Position numbers and translations under genes: made by a program. The notes below the pieces were generated by a model, which worked only from the letters and a program-made list of their open reading frames with translations, ran no database searches and had not been told where the DNA came from. From Mycolicibacterium iranicum (lineage in GTDB: Bacteria; Actinomycetota; Actinomycetes; Mycobacteriales; Mycobacteriaceae): a stretch of 64,000 bases of DNA. The stretch's first letter is position 1; the number at the start of each line of letters is the position of its first letter. Below, in pieces: positions 1 to 8,179 of the stretch. Location of the stretch: assembly GCF_002101705.1 (NCBI RefSeq), contig NZ_LQPC01000050.1, positions 38,696 through 102,695 of the forward strand, in the 5' to 3' direction.

Positions 1-499
1 CGCGTTTTCGTTGGCGACGGCCGCGTCACCGCACAGCGGTGCGATCCCGTCGGTCGGGCCGTCACGTGTCCACAGCAGCTTCGCCGGTGGCGGATTGCTG
101 AGCTCCCCGCAGCCTCATCCCGATCTGATCAGCTTGCTGGCCCAGGACGCCGACGAGTTCACCTGGGCCGCAGCGGTTGTCGGATCCAACAACGCGGCGG
201 GCTATCAGCTGGCGACCGGTGCGCCCGTGATGGCGATCGGAGGGTTCAACGGCACCGACCCCTCGCCCACGCTCGACGAATTCATCCGCTACGTCGACGA
301 GGGCCGAATCCACTACTTCATCGTCGGCCCGACGACCATGATGGGCCACCGCACCGGAAACGACACCCACGAATCCACGGCGATCCGCGAGTGGGTCGAG
401 GCCCGCTATCCGGAGCTGACGGTGGACGGGACCGCCGTGTACGACCTGACCCAGCCGCCCGTCATCTCACAGCCAGGGCATAGCTCCGGCCCACGATGA
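1..499 (+). CDS. GT39-like membrane glycosyltransferase, C-terminal part only (cut by window start)
   Basis: Open from the first bases with no start inside the window, so this is the 3' end of a longer gene. The visible 165 or so residues contain the stretch VMAIGGFNGTDPSPTL and HYFIVG, which align closely with the C-terminal extracytoplasmic domain of the gene at 1800-3683 (VMAIGGFTGGDNSPTL, RYFIAG). The two are therefore paralogues, and the missing part is expected to be a multi-membrane-span GT39/ArnT-like domain using a polyprenyl-phosphate sugar outside the membrane. The stop overlaps the next start (ATGA at 496-499), which indicates one operon. The sugar and acceptor cannot be read from sequence. 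Confidence 0.85.
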   Translation, partial: AFSLATAASPHSGAIPSVGPSRVHSSFAGGGLLSSPQPHPDLISLLAQDADEFTWAAAVVGSNNAAGYQLATGAPVMAIGGFNGTDPSPTLDEFIRYVDEGRIHYFIVGPTTMMGHRTGNDTHESTAIREWVEARYPELTVDGTAVYDLTQPPVISQPGHSSGPR

Positions 500-1803
500 G
501 CACACATCCGCCCACGAGCATGGCTGACATGACAGACACCATCCTTGAGATCCCGTTTCGGCAAGGTCGTTTCGAGGCCCGGCCCAATGCCGCGATGGCC
601 GCGCGGGCCACGGGGGCTCCGGTGCTCGACGTCGTGGTCCCGGTCTACAACGAGCAGGCCGCGCTCGCGGATTCGGTGCACCGCCTGCACCGCTACCTCC
701 ACGACTCGGTGCCGTTCCCCGCGCGGATCACGATCGCCGACAACGCCAGTGTGGACGACACCCCGCGCATCGCGGCGGAGCTCGCCGCCGAGCTCGCCGA
801 CGTGCGGGTGGTCCGGTTGGAGCAGAAGGGTCGCGGCCGCGCCTTGCACCAGGTGTGGTCGCAGTCCGACGCCGCGGTACTCGTTTACATGGACGTCGAC
901 CTGTCGACCGACCTTGCCGCGTTCGCCCCGCTCGTCGCGCCGTTGATCTCCGGTCATTCGGACCTCGCGATCGGCACCCGGCTGGCCCGCGGCGCCCGTG
1001 TCCAGCGCGGGCCGAAGCGCGAGATCATCTCACGCTGCTACAACCTGATCCTGAAATCCACGTTGTCAGCGGGCTTTTCAGATGCTCAGTGTGGATTCAA
1101 AGCAATCCGCTCCGATGTCGCCGCCCAACTGCTTCCCTACGTCGAGGACACGGGATGGTTCTTCGACACCGAACTACTCGTCCTCGCGGAACGAAGTGGG
1201 CTACGGATCCACGAAGTCCCGGTGGACTGGGTCGATGATCCGGACAGTCGGGTCGACATCGTCGCCACCGCCGCGGCCGACCTCAAAGGAATCGGCAGGC
1301 TCCTGCGCGGGTTCGCCACCGGGACGATCCCGGTCAACACCATCGCTGCGCAGCTCGGTGAGTCCAGGGACTCCGCCGCGCCGGGATCGCTGTTGCGGCA
1401 GGCGGTTCGATTCGGCGCTGTCGGTGTTGCGTCCACCGTCGCCTACATTGTGCTGTTCATCCAGCTGCAGCCATGGGCCGGTGCGCAGCTGGCCAACCTG
1501 ACGGCCCTCCTTGTCACCGCGGTCGGCAACACGGCCGCCAACCGGCGCTTCACCTTCGGTGTCAGGAAGCGCTCACAGCTGGCCCGCCACCATGTCGAAG
1601 GCCTGTTCGTGTTCGGCGTGGCCCTGACCATCACCAGCGGTGCCCTCGGAATCCTGCACGCCACCGTCGCATCCCCGCACCACCTGGTCGAGCTGGCGGT
1701 TCTCGTCGCGGCCAATCTGGTCGCCACCGCGGTGCGGTTCGTCCTCCTGCGCGGCTGGGTGTTCCATCCCCGCCGCCTCGTCACCGAAGGAACCACCCGA
1801 TGA
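496..1803 (+). CDS. GT2 polyprenyl-phosphate glycosyltransferase fused to a GtrA-like membrane domain
   Basis: 435 aa. The N-terminal half is a GT-A fold family 2 enzyme: LDVVVPVYNE near residues 44-53, ADNASVDDT, and the metal-binding acidic motif MDVDLS with D133 and D135, as in dolichol-phosphate mannose synthases. From about residue 294 there are four hydrophobic segments of GtrA type (QAVRFGAVGVASTVAYIVLF, GNTAANRRFTF). By family knowledge, the first domain loads a sugar on polyprenyl phosphate on the cytosolic side and GtrA-like domains are linked to flipping it. The gene overlaps both neighbours by 4 bp (ATGA), so it is translationally coupled to two GT39 genes that could use its product. 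Confidence 0.9.
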   Translation: MSTHPPTSMADMTDTILEIPFRQGRFEARPNAAMAARATGAPVLDVVVPVYNEQAALADSVHRLHRYLHDSVPFPARITIADNASVDDTPRIAAELAAELADVRVVRLEQKGRGRALHQVWSQSDAAVLVYMDVDLSTDLAAFAPLVAPLISGHSDLAIGTRLARGARVQRGPKREIISRCYNLILKSTLSAGFSDAQCGFKAIRSDVAAQLLPYVEDTGWFFDTELLVLAERSGLRIHEVPVDWVDDPDSRVDIVATAAADLKGIGRLLRGFATGTIPVNTIAAQLGESRDSAAPGSLLRQAVRFGAVGVASTVAYIVLFIQLQPWAGAQLANLTALLVTAVGNTAANRRFTFGVRKRSQLARHHVEGLFVFGVALTITSGALGILHATVASPHHLVELAVLVAANLVATAVRFVLLRGWVFHPRRLVTEGTTR

Positions 1804-3683
1804 CCATGACCGCGCCGCCGGCCGTCAGTGCACACGCGGCAACCGATGCCGCCGAACGTCGCCAGCCGCGATGGGTGTGGCCCGCGCTGTCGGCCCTGCT
1901 GGCCACCACGGCCCTGCTCTACCTGTGGGGACTGGGATCGTCGGGATGGGCCAACACGTACTACGCGGCGGCCGCCCAGGCGGGCACCCAGGACTGGAAA
2001 GCGTGGCTGTTCGGCTCGCTCGATGCCGGCAACGCGATCACCGTCGACAAGCCCCCAGCCGCGCTGTGGGTGATGGCGCTGTCGGGCAGGCTGTTCGGCT
2101 TCAGCCCGTTCACGATGTTGCTTCCCCAAGCGCTGATGGGTGTGGCCTCGGTCGCAGTGCTCTTCGCCGCGGTACGCCGGGTCAGCGGCCCGGGGGCCGG
2201 TCTGATCGCAGGCGCCGCCCTCACCGTGACGCCGGTGGCGGCGCTGATGTTCCGCTACAACAATCCGGACGCCCTGCTGGTGCTGCTGCTCGTGGTCGCT
2301 GCCTACCTGATGGTGCGGGCGATCCAGACCGGTGCCACCCGATGGGTGGTGCTGGTGGGGGTGGTGCTCGGCTTCGCGTTCCTGACCAAGCTGCTGCAGG
2401 CGTTCCTGGTCATGCCGGGCCTGGCGCTGGCGTTCCTCGTTGCCGCGCCGATCGGGATGTGGCAGCGCATCTGGCGGTTGCTCGCCGGGGCGCTCGCCAT
2501 GGCCGTGACGGCGGGGTCGTTCCTCGCGATGGTCAGCCTCTGGCCTGCGGACTCGCGTCCCTACATCGGTGGCTCGACCGACAACAGCCTGCTGCAGCTC
2601 GCACTGGGCTACAACGGGATTCAGCGGGTCATGGGCGGCGAAGGCACACCCGGCCGCGGCGGTCCGCCGCCCGGCGGTGGCCCCGGCGGTCCCGGCGGCG
2701 CCAACCTGTTCTTCGGCGGTGACCCCGGTATCGGCAGGCTGTTCGGAGCATCGATGGGAACCGAGGCGTCGTGGCTGCTTCCCGCGGCGCTGATCGCCCT
2801 CGTAGCGGGTCTCTGGTTTACCCGTCGCACGGCGCGCACCGACGCGGTCCGCGCGAGCCTGCTGCTGTGGGGCGGTTGGGTGCTCGTGTCCGGCCTCGTG
2901 TTCAGCTTCATGGACGGCATCATCCATCCCTATTACACGGTGGCGCTGGCGCCGGGAATCGCTGCGCTGGTCGGCATCGCCGTTGCCGAACTATGGCGCG
3001 GGAGAACGACGGTGGCGCCGCGGCTGATACTGGGGACGATGTCGGCGGCCACCGGTGTGTGGGCGTTCGTGCTGCTGAACCGGACACCGGACTGGCAGCC
3101 GTGGCTGCGGTGGGTGGTCCTGATCGGCGCGATCGTGGTGGCCGTGGTCATCGCCGTGGGTGTGCACCGGCTGGGCCGTGCCACCGCAGCGGTGGCCGCC
3201 GCAGCGCTGCTGTTCGCCGGTGCCGCACCGGCGGCCTACGCGGTCGAGACCGTCCTGCACGCTCATGACGGCCCGATGGCGATGTCGGGCCCGGCCAGGT
3301 CCGACACCGGTTTCGGTGGTTTCCGCGGTCCTGGCGGGCCTGCCGCATCGGTGGCGGACAACATCGAACTGCAACAGCTCGTCGAGTCCGCTGAGAACCG
3401 ATGGGCGGCAGCAAGTATCGGATCGATGACGGCGGGGGAGCTCGAACTGCAGACCGGGGCGTCGGTGATGGCGATCGGTGGTTTCACCGGCGGCGACAAC
3501 TCGCCGACCCTGCAGCAGTTCCAGGACTACGTCGCCGATGGTCAGGTCCGCTACTTCATCGCCGGCGAACATCGCGGCCCGGGAGGTGACTCCGGCTCGT
3601 CGAGCCTGATCACCTCGTGGGTCGAGCAGAACTTCGAGCCCATGGACGTCGGCGGGGCCACCGTCTTTGACCTGCAGGGGTAA
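1800..3683 (+). CDS. GT39/ArnT-like integral membrane glycosyltransferase
   Basis: 627 aa from the ATG overlapping the previous stop (ATGA); a longer upstream reading frame is ignored because it would run inside the GT2 gene. About ten or more hydrophobic spans follow the N-terminus. The first loop region carries the conserved VDKPPAALW motif of ArnT/PMT-type C-fold enzymes. A Gly/Pro-rich low-complexity stretch lies near residues 280-300. The C-terminal 110 residues form a soluble domain nearly the same as that of the gene at 1-499. It probably moves a sugar from a polyprenyl phosphate donor, made by the adjacent GT2, to an envelope acceptor. The acceptor is unknown. Confidence 0.88.
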   Translation: MTMTAPPAVSAHAATDAAERRQPRWVWPALSALLATTALLYLWGLGSSGWANTYYAAAAQAGTQDWKAWLFGSLDAGNAITVDKPPAALWVMALSGRLFGFSPFTMLLPQALMGVASVAVLFAAVRRVSGPGAGLIAGAALTVTPVAALMFRYNNPDALLVLLLVVAAYLMVRAIQTGATRWVVLVGVVLGFAFLTKLLQAFLVMPGLALAFLVAAPIGMWQRIWRLLAGALAMAVTAGSFLAMVSLWPADSRPYIGGSTDNSLLQLALGYNGIQRVMGGEGTPGRGGPPPGGGPGGPGGANLFFGGDPGIGRLFGASMGTEASWLLPAALIALVAGLWFTRRTARTDAVRASLLLWGGWVLVSGLVFSFMDGIIHPYYTVALAPGIAALVGIAVAELWRGRTTVAPRLILGTMSAATGVWAFVLLNRTPDWQPWLRWVVLIGAIVVAVVIAVGVHRLGRATAAVAAAALLFAGAAPAAYAVETVLHAHDGPMAMSGPARSDTGFGGFRGPGGPAASVADNIELQQLVESAENRWAAASIGSMTAGELELQTGASVMAIGGFTGGDNSPTLQQFQDYVADGQVRYFIAGEHRGPGGDSGSSSLITSWVEQNFEPMDVGGATVFDLQG

Positions 3684-3703
3684 GGCGCGAACCAAGACGT
3701 CGT

Positions 3704-3759
3704 CGAGCGTGCGTTGAGGGCGGGATTTTGGCCCAGAACGCGCCGCCAGCGCACGCTCG
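3704..3759. terminator. Long-stem intergenic hairpin after the glycosyltransferase operon
   Basis: CGAGCGTGCG at 3704-3713 pairs perfectly with CGCACGCTCG at 3750-3759, extended three more pairs with one wobble. The loop is about 30 nt and GC-rich. No U-run follows. It lies 21 bp after the stop of the GT39 gene and well before cysD, so it probably ends or stabilises the upstream transcript. Confidence 0.5.
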
Positions 3760-3804
3760 GCGCCTGCATCCGATGGCTGGCTCGGAGGTCATCGATCACC
3801 GTTG

Positions 3805-3834
3805 TTGACAGCGTCCCCCGTCGCTGGTTTCATA
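3805..3834 (+). promoter_or_regulatory. Candidate promoter of cysD operon
   Basis: A perfect -35 hexamer TTGACA occurs at 3805-3810. A weak -10-like TTTCAT/TTCATA lies 17-18 bp downstream (3828-3834). It is placed 8 bp before the palindrome at 3843-3860, so a protein bound there would block RNA polymerase at the start region. Confidence 0.45.
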
Positions 3835-3842
3835 TCTGGTTA

Positions 3843-3860
3843 TGACCATAAATATGGTCA
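3843..3860. promoter_or_regulatory. Perfect palindromic operator upstream of cysD
   Basis: TGACCATA-AA-TATGGTCA is an 8-bp inverted repeat with a 2-bp spacer, 21 bp upstream of the cysD start codon and just after the candidate promoter. The likely binder is the Rrf2-family regulator encoded at 8290-8766 in the same cluster, since dimeric Rrf2 proteins bind AT-rich dyads. That pairing is inference. I saw no second copy of the full dyad in the window. Confidence 0.6.
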
Positions 3861-3881
3861 AATCTACCAACTTTACGGGGA

Positions 3882-4814
3882 ATGATGACTGCGACCGATG
3901 AGCTCACGCAGAATGCGGGGCGCTACGAGTTGAGCCACCTCCGCGCGCTGGAGGCCGAGGCGATCCACATCATCAGGGAGGTAGCCGCCGAGTTCGAGCG
4001 GCCGGTGCTGCTGTTCTCGGGCGGCAAGGACTCCATCGTGATGCTGCATCTGGCCCTCAAGGCGTTCCGGCCGGGCCGGCTTCCGTTCCCGGTGATGCAC
4101 GTCGACACCGGGCACAACTTCGAGGAGGTGCTGCAGGCCCGCGACGAGCTCGTCTCCGAATCGGGTGTGCGCCTCGTGGTCGCCAAGGTGCAGGACGACA
4201 TCGACGCCGGGCGGGTGGTCGAGACGATCCCGTCGCGCAACCCGATGCAGACCTTCACGCTGCTGCGCGCGATCCGTGAAAACAAGTTCGACGCCGCGTT
4301 CGGCGGTGCCCGGCGTGACGAGGAGAAGGCGCGCGCCAAGGAGCGGGTGTTCAGCTTTCGCGACGAGTTCGGTCAGTGGGACCCGAAGAACCAGCGCCCC
4401 GAGCTGTGGAACCTCTACAACGGCAGGCACCGCAAGGGGGAGCACATCCGGGCGTTCCCGCTGTCGAACTGGACCGAGTTCGACATCTGGTCCTACATCG
4501 GCGCCGAGAAGATCAAGCTGCCCTCGATCTACTACGCCCATCAGCGTCAGGTCTTCGAGCGCGACGGAATGCTGCTCGCCGTGCACAAGTACCTGCAGCC
4601 GCGCAAGGACGAGAAGATCGTCGAGAAGACGGTGCGGTTCCGCACTGTTGGCGACGTGACGTGCACCGGCTGCGTGGAGTCCACGGCGGCAACGGTTTCC
4701 GAGGTCATCGCCGAGACCGCGATCTCACGGCTCACCGAGCGCGGGGCAACCCGCGCCGACGACCGGATTTCGGAAGCAGGCATGGAAGACCGCAAGCGCG
4801 AGGGGTATTTCTGA
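3882..4814 (+). CDS. cysD: Sulfate adenylyltransferase subunit 2
   Basis: 310 aa. The PP-loop ATP-pyrophosphatase signature SGGKDS is at residues 46-51 after LLF, and the chain matches CysD along its whole length (FGGARRDEEKARAKERVFSF, RFRTVGDVTCTGCVES). It forms ATP sulfurylase with CysN and makes adenosine 5'-phosphosulfate from sulfate and ATP in the cytosol. The start is the first of two close ATG codons (3882 and 3885) after ACGGGGA. Expression is probably controlled by the palindrome at 3843-3860. Its stop is followed at once by an ATG (TGACATG), but that ATG opens a short relay ORF rather than cysN. Confidence 0.97.
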   Translation: MMTATDELTQNAGRYELSHLRALEAEAIHIIREVAAEFERPVLLFSGGKDSIVMLHLALKAFRPGRLPFPVMHVDTGHNFEEVLQARDELVSESGVRLVVAKVQDDIDAGRVVETIPSRNPMQTFTLLRAIRENKFDAAFGGARRDEEKARAKERVFSFRDEFGQWDPKNQRPELWNLYNGRHRKGEHIRAFPLSNWTEFDIWSYIGAEKIKLPSIYYAHQRQVFERDGMLLAVHKYLQPRKDEKIVEKTVRFRTVGDVTCTGCVESTAATVSEVIAETAISRLTERGATRADDRISEAGMEDRKREGYF

Positions 4815-4815
4815 C

Positions 4816-4875
4816 ATGGGGCGAGCGAAGCGACGGGATATGGATCCGGGGCGAGCGAAGCGACGGGATTTCTGA
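4816..4875 (+). CDS. 19-residue relay ORF between cysD and cysN
   Basis: ATG at 4816 follows the cysD stop with one base between (TGA-C-ATG). It reads MGRAKRRDMDPGRAKRRDF and stops at 4873-4875, again with TGA-C-ATG into cysN. The peptide is basic and made of two copies of GRAKRRD. It arose from a duplicated junction plus a 30-bp tandem repeat. It may serve only to carry ribosomes from cysD to cysN, and a stable product is doubtful. Confidence 0.4.
   Translation: MGRAKRRDMDPGRAKRRDF
4818..4869 (+). repeat. Two-copy 30-bp-period tandem repeat at the cysD-cysN junction
   Basis: The core GGCGAGCGAAGCGACGGGAT occurs at 4820-4839 and 4850-4869. The flanking string TTTCTGACATGG is also duplicated, at 4808-4819 and 4869-4880. 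Together they show a 61-bp insertion by duplication of the cysD stop/cysN start junction. Confidence 0.9.
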
Positions 4876-4876
4876 C

Positions 4877-6733
4877 ATGGGTTCGTCCACCACACTTTTG
4901 CGCATCGCGACCGCGGGTTCGGTCGACGACGGAAAGTCCACCCTGATCGGCCGGTTGCTGTACGACTCCAAGGCGGTCATGGAGGATCAGCTCGCCGCCG
5001 TCGAGCGCACCTCCAAGGAACGCGGCAACGACTACACCGACCTGGCGTTGGTCACCGACGGGTTGCGCGCCGAGCGCGAGCAGGGCATCACGATCGACGT
5101 CGCATACCGCTACTTCGCCACGGCCAAGCGGAAATTCATCATCGCCGACACCCCGGGCCACATCCAATACACCCGCAACATGGTCACCGGCACGTCGACC
5201 GCACAACTGGCGATCGTCCTCGTCGACGCCCGCCACGGGTTGCTCGAGCAGTCGCGCCGGCATGCGTTCCTCGCCTCGCTGCTCGGCATCCAGCACATCG
5301 TGCTCGCCGTCAACAAGATGGACCTGATCGACTGGGACAGAGAGCGTTTCGAGAAGATTCGCGATGACTTTCATGACTTCGCGGCACGCCTCGACGTTCA
5401 CGACGTCACGACGATTCCGCTCTCGGCGCTCAACGGCGACAACGTGGTCACCAAATCCGATGTCACGCCCTGGTACGAGGGGCCGTCGCTGCTCGCCCAC
5501 CTCGAAGAGGTCTACATCGCCGGCGACCGCAACCTCACCGACGTCCGCTTCCCGGTCCAGTACGTCATCCGGCCGCAGACCCGCGACCACGCCGACCACC
5601 GCAGCTATGCGGGCACGGTGGCCAGCGGTGTGATGCGCCCCGGCGACGAGATCGTCGTGCTGCCGACCGGCAAGACGTCGCGGATCACCGAGATCGAGGG
5701 TCCGGGCGGCCCGGTCACCGAGGCGTTCCCGCCGATGGCGGTGTCGGTCAGCCTCGCCGACGACATCGACATCTCCCGCGGCGACATGATCGCGCGTCCG
5801 AACAACCAGCCGCGTGTCGCGCAGGAGTTCGACGCGACGGTGTGTTGGATGGCCGACGCCGATTCGCTCGAGCCGGGGCGGGACTACGTCATCAAGCACA
5901 CCACCCGCACGACCCGGGTCAAGGTGACTGGCCTCGACTATCGCCTCGACGTCAACACCCTGCATCGCGACAAGACGGCGACGGCACTCAAACTCAATGA
6001 GCTGGGTCGTATCTCGCTGCGCAGCCAGGTCCCGCTGCTGCTCGACGAGTACAGCCGAAACTCGGCGACGGGCTCTTTCATTCTGATCGATCCCAACACC
6101 AACGGCACCGTCGCGGCCGGCATGATCCTGCCCCACGTCGCAGGGCGGACGTCGACACCGAACACGGTTCGCCACGAGTCGCTATGCAAGCAGGAGGACC
6201 GGCTCACCAAGGGCCGCACGGTGTGGTTCACCGGCCTGTCGGGTTCGGGCAAGTCGTCCGTGGCGGTGCTCGTCGAGCAGAAGCTGCTCGAAAAGGGCAT
6301 CCCCGCATACGTTCTCGATGGTGACAATCTGCGGCACGGCCTCAACGCCGATCTCGGCTTCTCAATGGATGACCGCGCCGAGAATCAGCGCCGGCTCGCG
6401 CACGTCGCCGCCATTCTCGCCGATTCCGGCCAGGTGGTGCTCGTGCCCGCGATCAGCCCGCTCACCGAGCATCGGGCGTTGGCGCGCAAGGTGGCCACCG
6501 ACCAGGGTCTGGACTTCTTCGAGGTCTTCTGCGACACGCCGCTGGAAGACTGCGAGCGCCGTGATCCGAAGGGGCTGTATGCCAAAGCCCGAGCAGGAGA
6601 GATAACGCACTTCACCGGGATCGACAGCCCGTACCAGCGGCCGAAGAACCCGGACCTGCGGTTGACTCCGGATCGCACGCCTGACGAGCACGCCGAAGCT
6701 GTGATCGCGCTGCTGGAAGGCTGCGCCGAATGA
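4877..6733 (+). CDS. cysNC: Bifunctional sulfate adenylyltransferase subunit 1 / adenylylsulfate kinase
   Basis: 618 aa. Residues 1 to about 430 are an EF-Tu-like GTPase: SVDDGKSTLIGRLL (G1), DTPGHIQYTRNM (G3) and NKMDLIDW (G4), then beta-barrel domains. The C-terminal part is APS kinase with P-loop GLSGSGKS at 453-460 and DGDNLRHGLNADLGF. The fusion makes APS with CysD and phosphorylates it to PAPS, as in mycobacterial CysNC. The ATG at 4877 is chosen over in-frame upstream sequence because it follows the relay ORF stop with the same TGACATG spacing as at the cysD stop and begins the conserved N-terminus (SSTTLLRIATAGSVDDGKS). Confidence 0.96.
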   Translation: MGSSTTLLRIATAGSVDDGKSTLIGRLLYDSKAVMEDQLAAVERTSKERGNDYTDLALVTDGLRAEREQGITIDVAYRYFATAKRKFIIADTPGHIQYTRNMVTGTSTAQLAIVLVDARHGLLEQSRRHAFLASLLGIQHIVLAVNKMDLIDWDRERFEKIRDDFHDFAARLDVHDVTTIPLSALNGDNVVTKSDVTPWYEGPSLLAHLEEVYIAGDRNLTDVRFPVQYVIRPQTRDHADHRSYAGTVASGVMRPGDEIVVLPTGKTSRITEIEGPGGPVTEAFPPMAVSVSLADDIDISRGDMIARPNNQPRVAQEFDATVCWMADADSLEPGRDYVIKHTTRTTRVKVTGLDYRLDVNTLHRDKTATALKLNELGRISLRSQVPLLLDEYSRNSATGSFILIDPNTNGTVAAGMILPHVAGRTSTPNTVRHESLCKQEDRLTKGRTVWFTGLSGSGKSSVAVLVEQKLLEKGIPAYVLDGDNLRHGLNADLGFSMDDRAENQRRLAHVAAILADSGQVVLVPAISPLTEHRALARKVATDQGLDFFEVFCDTPLEDCERRDPKGLYAKARAGEITHFTGIDSPYQRPKNPDLRLTPDRTPDEHAEAVIALLEGCAE

Positions 6734-6734
6734 C

Positions 6735-6756
6735 GAGCGCCTGCGCGACGAACAGA
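6735..6756 (+). repeat. Post-stop intergenic motif, copy 1
   Basis: GAGCGC-CT-GCGCGA-C-GAACAGA begins one base after the cysNC stop. A copy matching at 19 of 22 positions begins one base after the atpD stop (60916-60937). It may be a small dispersed element. The meaning is unknown. Confidence 0.4.
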
Positions 6757-6761
6757 CGATC

Positions 6762-7493
6762 ATGACCGATCACGAACTGGCGGGGCGGCTTACCACCGAA
6801 GCAGGCGCGCTGCTGCTCGATGTCCGCGCCGAGCTCGCGCAGGCGACGGCCGAGGAGCGAAAAGCCGCGGGGGACAAGCGGTCCCACGACTTCCTGATGG
6901 CGGCTCTGGCCACAGAGCGGCCGGAAGACGCAGTGCTGTCAGAGGAAGGTGTCGACGATCCGGTGCGGCTCTCGGCGCGCCGGGTGTGGATCGTCGACCC
7001 TCTCGACGGGACGCGGGAGTTCTCCGAACTGGGGCGGGCCGACTGGGCCGTGCACGTCGCGCTCTGGGAGGAGGGCGAGCTCGTCGCGGGCGCAGTCGCG
7101 TTGCCCGCGCAAGGCGTCACGCTCGCGACCCCGACCGTCGTCGCACCGCCTGCCGGCGCGGACGCACCGCGCGTCGTGGTGTCGCGCACCCGTCCGCCGG
7201 CCATCGCGCTGGAGGTCAGGGACGCCCTTGGGGGCACACTTGTCGAAATGGGTTCAGCCGGAGCGAAAGTCGCATCCGTGATGCAGGGCATCTCCGATGT
7301 CTACGTGCATGCCGGTGGCCAGTATGAATGGGACTCCGCGGCGCCCGTTGCCGTCGCCCGCGCAGCCGGTCTGTTCACATCCCGCCTCGACGGATCCCCG
7401 TTGGTGTACAACCAGCGCGACTCGAAGCTGCCCGACCTGATCGTGTGCCGCCCGGAACTCGCCGAGGCCGTGCTGGCGGTCACGGCGGGCTGA
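6762..7493 (+). CDS. cysQ: Inositol-monophosphatase-family 3'-phosphoadenosine 5'-phosphate phosphatase (CysQ-like)
   Basis: 243 aa. The metal-binding signature WIVDPLDGTREF places D79 and D82 as ligands. The second family motif is near the C-terminus, WDSAAPVAVARAAG, with the conserved Asp. Members of this family dephosphorylate PAP, the by-product of PAPS use, and some also act on inositol phosphate or fructose bisphosphate. Its position 28 bp after cysNC supports the PAP role. The start ATG at 6762 follows a 22-nt dispersed motif rather than a clear ribosome-binding site. Confidence 0.88.
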   Translation: MTDHELAGRLTTEAGALLLDVRAELAQATAEERKAAGDKRSHDFLMAALATERPEDAVLSEEGVDDPVRLSARRVWIVDPLDGTREFSELGRADWAVHVALWEEGELVAGAVALPAQGVTLATPTVVAPPAGADAPRVVVSRTRPPAIALEVRDALGGTLVEMGSAGAKVASVMQGISDVYVHAGGQYEWDSAAPVAVARAAGLFTSRLDGSPLVYNQRDSKLPDLIVCRPELAEAVLAVTAG

Positions 7494-7570
7494 CGGGCGG
7501 ATCGCCGATACCGGGGCATGCCTGCACCAGGTCGTGACGCAACAGCGTTGCCGCCAGTAGGCTGCGACGG

Positions 7571-8170
7571 GTGTCTGAACCCCAAACCCTGCGCGCGCTC
7601 GCAGGACTGCCACTTGCTCCGGTGAGCCTCTCGGATTCGGTGCTGGTGCTCATCGATTGTCAGAACACCTACACCAGAGGCGTGATGGAACTCGACGGAG
7701 TCCAGCCCGCACTCGACGAGGCCGCCACACTGCTCGACCGGGCCAGAACGGCAGGCATCCCCGTCGTGCACATCCAGCACGACGACGGACCGGGGTCGCT
7801 CTACGACATCGAGGGCGAAAGCGGCGCGATCGTAGACCGGGTCGCGCCACGCAACGGCGAGTCCGTCGTCGTCAAGAACTACCCGAACTCATTCGTCAAG
7901 ACCGATCTCGACGACATCCTCAAGTCGTTCGACGCGTCCCACCTCGTTCTCGCCGGCTTCATGACGCACATGTGCGTGAATTCGACGGCCCGTGGCGCAT
8001 TCAACCTCGGGTACGCGCCGACGGTGGTTGCGGCGGCCACGGCGACCCGCACACTGCCGGGCGTCGACGGCGCTTCGGTGCCTGCGCAGGCGCTGCATAC
8101 GGCCAGCCTCGCCGCGGTCGCCGACCTGTTCGCCGTGGTCGTACCGAAAGCGAGCGACATCCCCGACTGA
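7571..8170 (+). CDS. Isochorismatase-family cysteine hydrolase
   Basis: 199 aa from a GTG. The fold is recognised from LVLIDCQNTYTRG and GFMTHMCVNSTARGA, giving the usual catalytic triad D29, K102 (VVVKNYPNSF) and C135. Family members hydrolyse isochorismate, nicotinamide or other amides. Which substrate applies here cannot be told. It sits in the sulfur cluster between cysQ and the Rrf2 gene on the same strand, though separated from both by more than 75 bp, so it may be an independent transcript. Confidence 0.85.
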   Translation: MSEPQTLRALAGLPLAPVSLSDSVLVLIDCQNTYTRGVMELDGVQPALDEAATLLDRARTAGIPVVHIQHDDGPGSLYDIEGESGAIVDRVAPRNGESVVVKNYPNSFVKTDLDDILKSFDASHLVLAGFMTHMCVNSTARGAFNLGYAPTVVAAATATRTLPGVDGASVPAQALHTASLAAVADLFAVVVPKASDIPD

Positions 8171-8179
8171 GCTTGCCTT

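Noticed and set aside
1443..2927. 494-codon minus-strand open frame in the glycosyltransferase region
   Set aside because: His/Gln/Arg-rich shadow of two membrane proteins; no start site or motif supports it.
4547..6175. 542-codon open frame on the minus strand across cysD and cysNC
   Set aside because: Antisense to conserved enzymes, with Arg/Val/His-rich low-information sequence typical of shadow frames.
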